Below, piece after piece: positions 5,922 to 6,100 of a stretch of 6,100 nucleotides of DNA. The stretch spans positions 1 through 6,100 of the forward strand of contig JAZUCM010000078.1 in assembly GCA_045639085.1 (NCBI GenBank). Direction: 5' to 3'. Position numbers and translations under genes: made by a program. The notes under the pieces are model-generated. The model was not told where the DNA came from. It saw only the letters and a list, made by a program, of their open reading frames with translations, and made no database searches. Position 1 is the stretch's first letter; each line of letters opens with the position of its first letter. Source of the stretch: Gastranaerophilus sp045639085 (GTDB taxonomy: Bacteria; Cyanobacteriota; Vampirovibrionia; Gastranaerophilales; Gastranaerophilaceae).

Positions 5922-5932
5922 ATCACTATAAT
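5904..5932 (+). promoter_or_regulatory. Perfect consensus sigma70 promoter (P2) of tRNA-Gly
   Basis: TTGACA (5904-5909), a 17-base spacer and TATAAT (5927-5932) match the consensus exactly. Transcription would start near 5939, giving a leader of about 9 bases before the tRNA at 5948. The -35 element lies in the GC-rich insert and is part of the right arm of an inverted repeat. Confidence 0.85.
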
Positions 5933-5947
5933 AAAAATTAAATATGA

Positions 5948-6020
5948 GCGGAAGTAGCTCAGTTGGTAGAGTATCTGCCTTCCAAGCAGACTGTCGCGAG
6001 TTCGAGTCTCGTCTTCCGCT
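5948..6020 (+). tRNA. tRNA-Gly(TCC)
   Basis: The gene forms a complete cloverleaf. The acceptor stem is GCGGAAG (5948-5954) with CTTCCGC (6013-6019), and the discriminator is T6020, as usual for bacterial tRNA-Gly. The D arm is GCTC/GAGT. The anticodon stem is TCTGC/GCAGA with loop CTTCCAA and anticodon TCC at 5981-5983, reading GGA and GGG by wobble. The variable loop has five bases, and the T arm is GCGAG-TTCGAGT-CTCGT. The 3' CCA is not encoded. The gene is driven by P2 and ends at the palindromic terminator directly downstream. Confidence 0.97.
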
Positions 6021-6054
6021 AATGAAAAAGAGTCCTTAAGGACTCTTTTTCATT
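6021..6054. terminator. Palindromic, potentially bidirectional terminator after tRNA-Gly
   Basis: The core AAAAAGAGTCC-TTAAGGACTCTTTTT is a perfect palindrome with an A-tract on one side and a T-tract on the other, so it can terminate from either strand. The perfect symmetry extends to 6018-6057 (40 bp) and includes the last two acceptor bases and the discriminator of the tRNA. Confidence 0.85.
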
Positions 6055-6100
6055 AGCAAATGATAGAGGCGAAAATTCCAAGGGCGAAGTCCGGTTTGAG
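6053..6100 (-). CDS. Possible 3' end of a minus-strand gene cut by the window edge
   Basis: On the minus strand, one frame enters from the window edge as LKPDFALGIFASIIC and stops with TAA at 6055-6053, immediately before the bidirectional terminator. All three minus frames are open over this short stretch, so the frame choice rests only on stop-to-terminator position. No family can be assigned from 15 residues, and it may be noncoding. Confidence 0.2.
   Translation of the reverse strand, partial: LKPDFALGIFASIIC

Larger units (their letters stand above)
5798..5965. repeat. 21-bp direct repeats bounding a 126-bp insert
   Basis: Copies at 5798-5818 and 5945-5965 have a period of 147 bp. They flank a segment that is GC-rich (5819-5921) and then AT-rich (5922-5944). 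The arrangement resembles an att-site or target duplication left by an insertion into the tRNA 5' region, or a partial tandem duplication. No integrase or transposase is present. Confidence 0.75.

Noticed and set aside
5756..5926. Minus-strand ORF of 56 codons with a GTG start, hydrophobic, spanning the GC-rich block and the truncated tRNA copy
   Set aside because: It reads the antisense of the tRNA fragment (QLSYFRS) and GC-rich hairpins, and has no ribosome binding site; it is best explained as chance openness.

Overview
The window looks like an ordinary chromosomal segment of an AT-rich bacterium. The best guess is a gut Melainabacteria/Gastranaerophilales-type lineage (non-photosynthetic cyanobacterial relatives). 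That guess rests mainly on the first gene, a prepilin-like protein with the GFTMAE cleavage site, an 'IIGVVAAITLPSL' helix and a 'DLNGNKGPNTVGKDIG' block that I associate with the large pilin-like families of that group. It is recognition from memory, not a search result. All other protein genes are widespread housekeeping genes.

Layout. 40-1098 (+): a prepilin-like secreted or surface protein whose C-terminus resembles the DUF1566/Lcl-type domain, followed by a hairpin at 1117-1143. 1198-1671 (+): nucleoside diphosphate kinase. 1689-2813 (+): tRNA-guanine transglycosylase, 17 bp behind ndk and probably co-transcribed. 2820-5385 (-): a tight operon read right to left, parvulin PPIase -> Xaa-Pro aminopeptidase -> TrmH/SpoU-family rRNA methyltransferase. 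Both junctions are one-base TAATG stop/start overlaps, and a good sigma70-like promoter lies at 5410-5438. The two convergent units meet with only 6 bp between stop codons. 5386-5947 is a 562-bp stretch with no convincing protein gene. It contains a minus-strand terminator that ends no recognised gene, short inverted repeats, a promoter, a truncated copy of a tRNA 5' end and a GC-rich foldable block. 5948-6020 (+) is an intact tRNA-Gly(TCC), followed by a perfectly palindromic terminator.

How the genes relate. ndk and tgt serve nucleotide balance and queuosine tRNA modification. The minus operon joins two proline-directed enzymes, an X-Pro cis/trans isomerase and an X-Pro aminopeptidase, to an RNA methyltransferase. 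The pilin gene and the tRNA region are the accessory-looking parts.

I see no CRISPR array, transposase, integrase, phage gene or defence system. The points most worth a second look are (a) four tandem 8-bp repeats and a perfect 13-bp inverted repeat inside the prepilin leader, (b) the duplicated 18-21 bp tRNA-Gly 5' end around a GC-rich insert that gives the intact tRNA a perfect consensus promoter, and (c) the minus-strand terminator with no recognised gene, which hints at an unseen small transcript.
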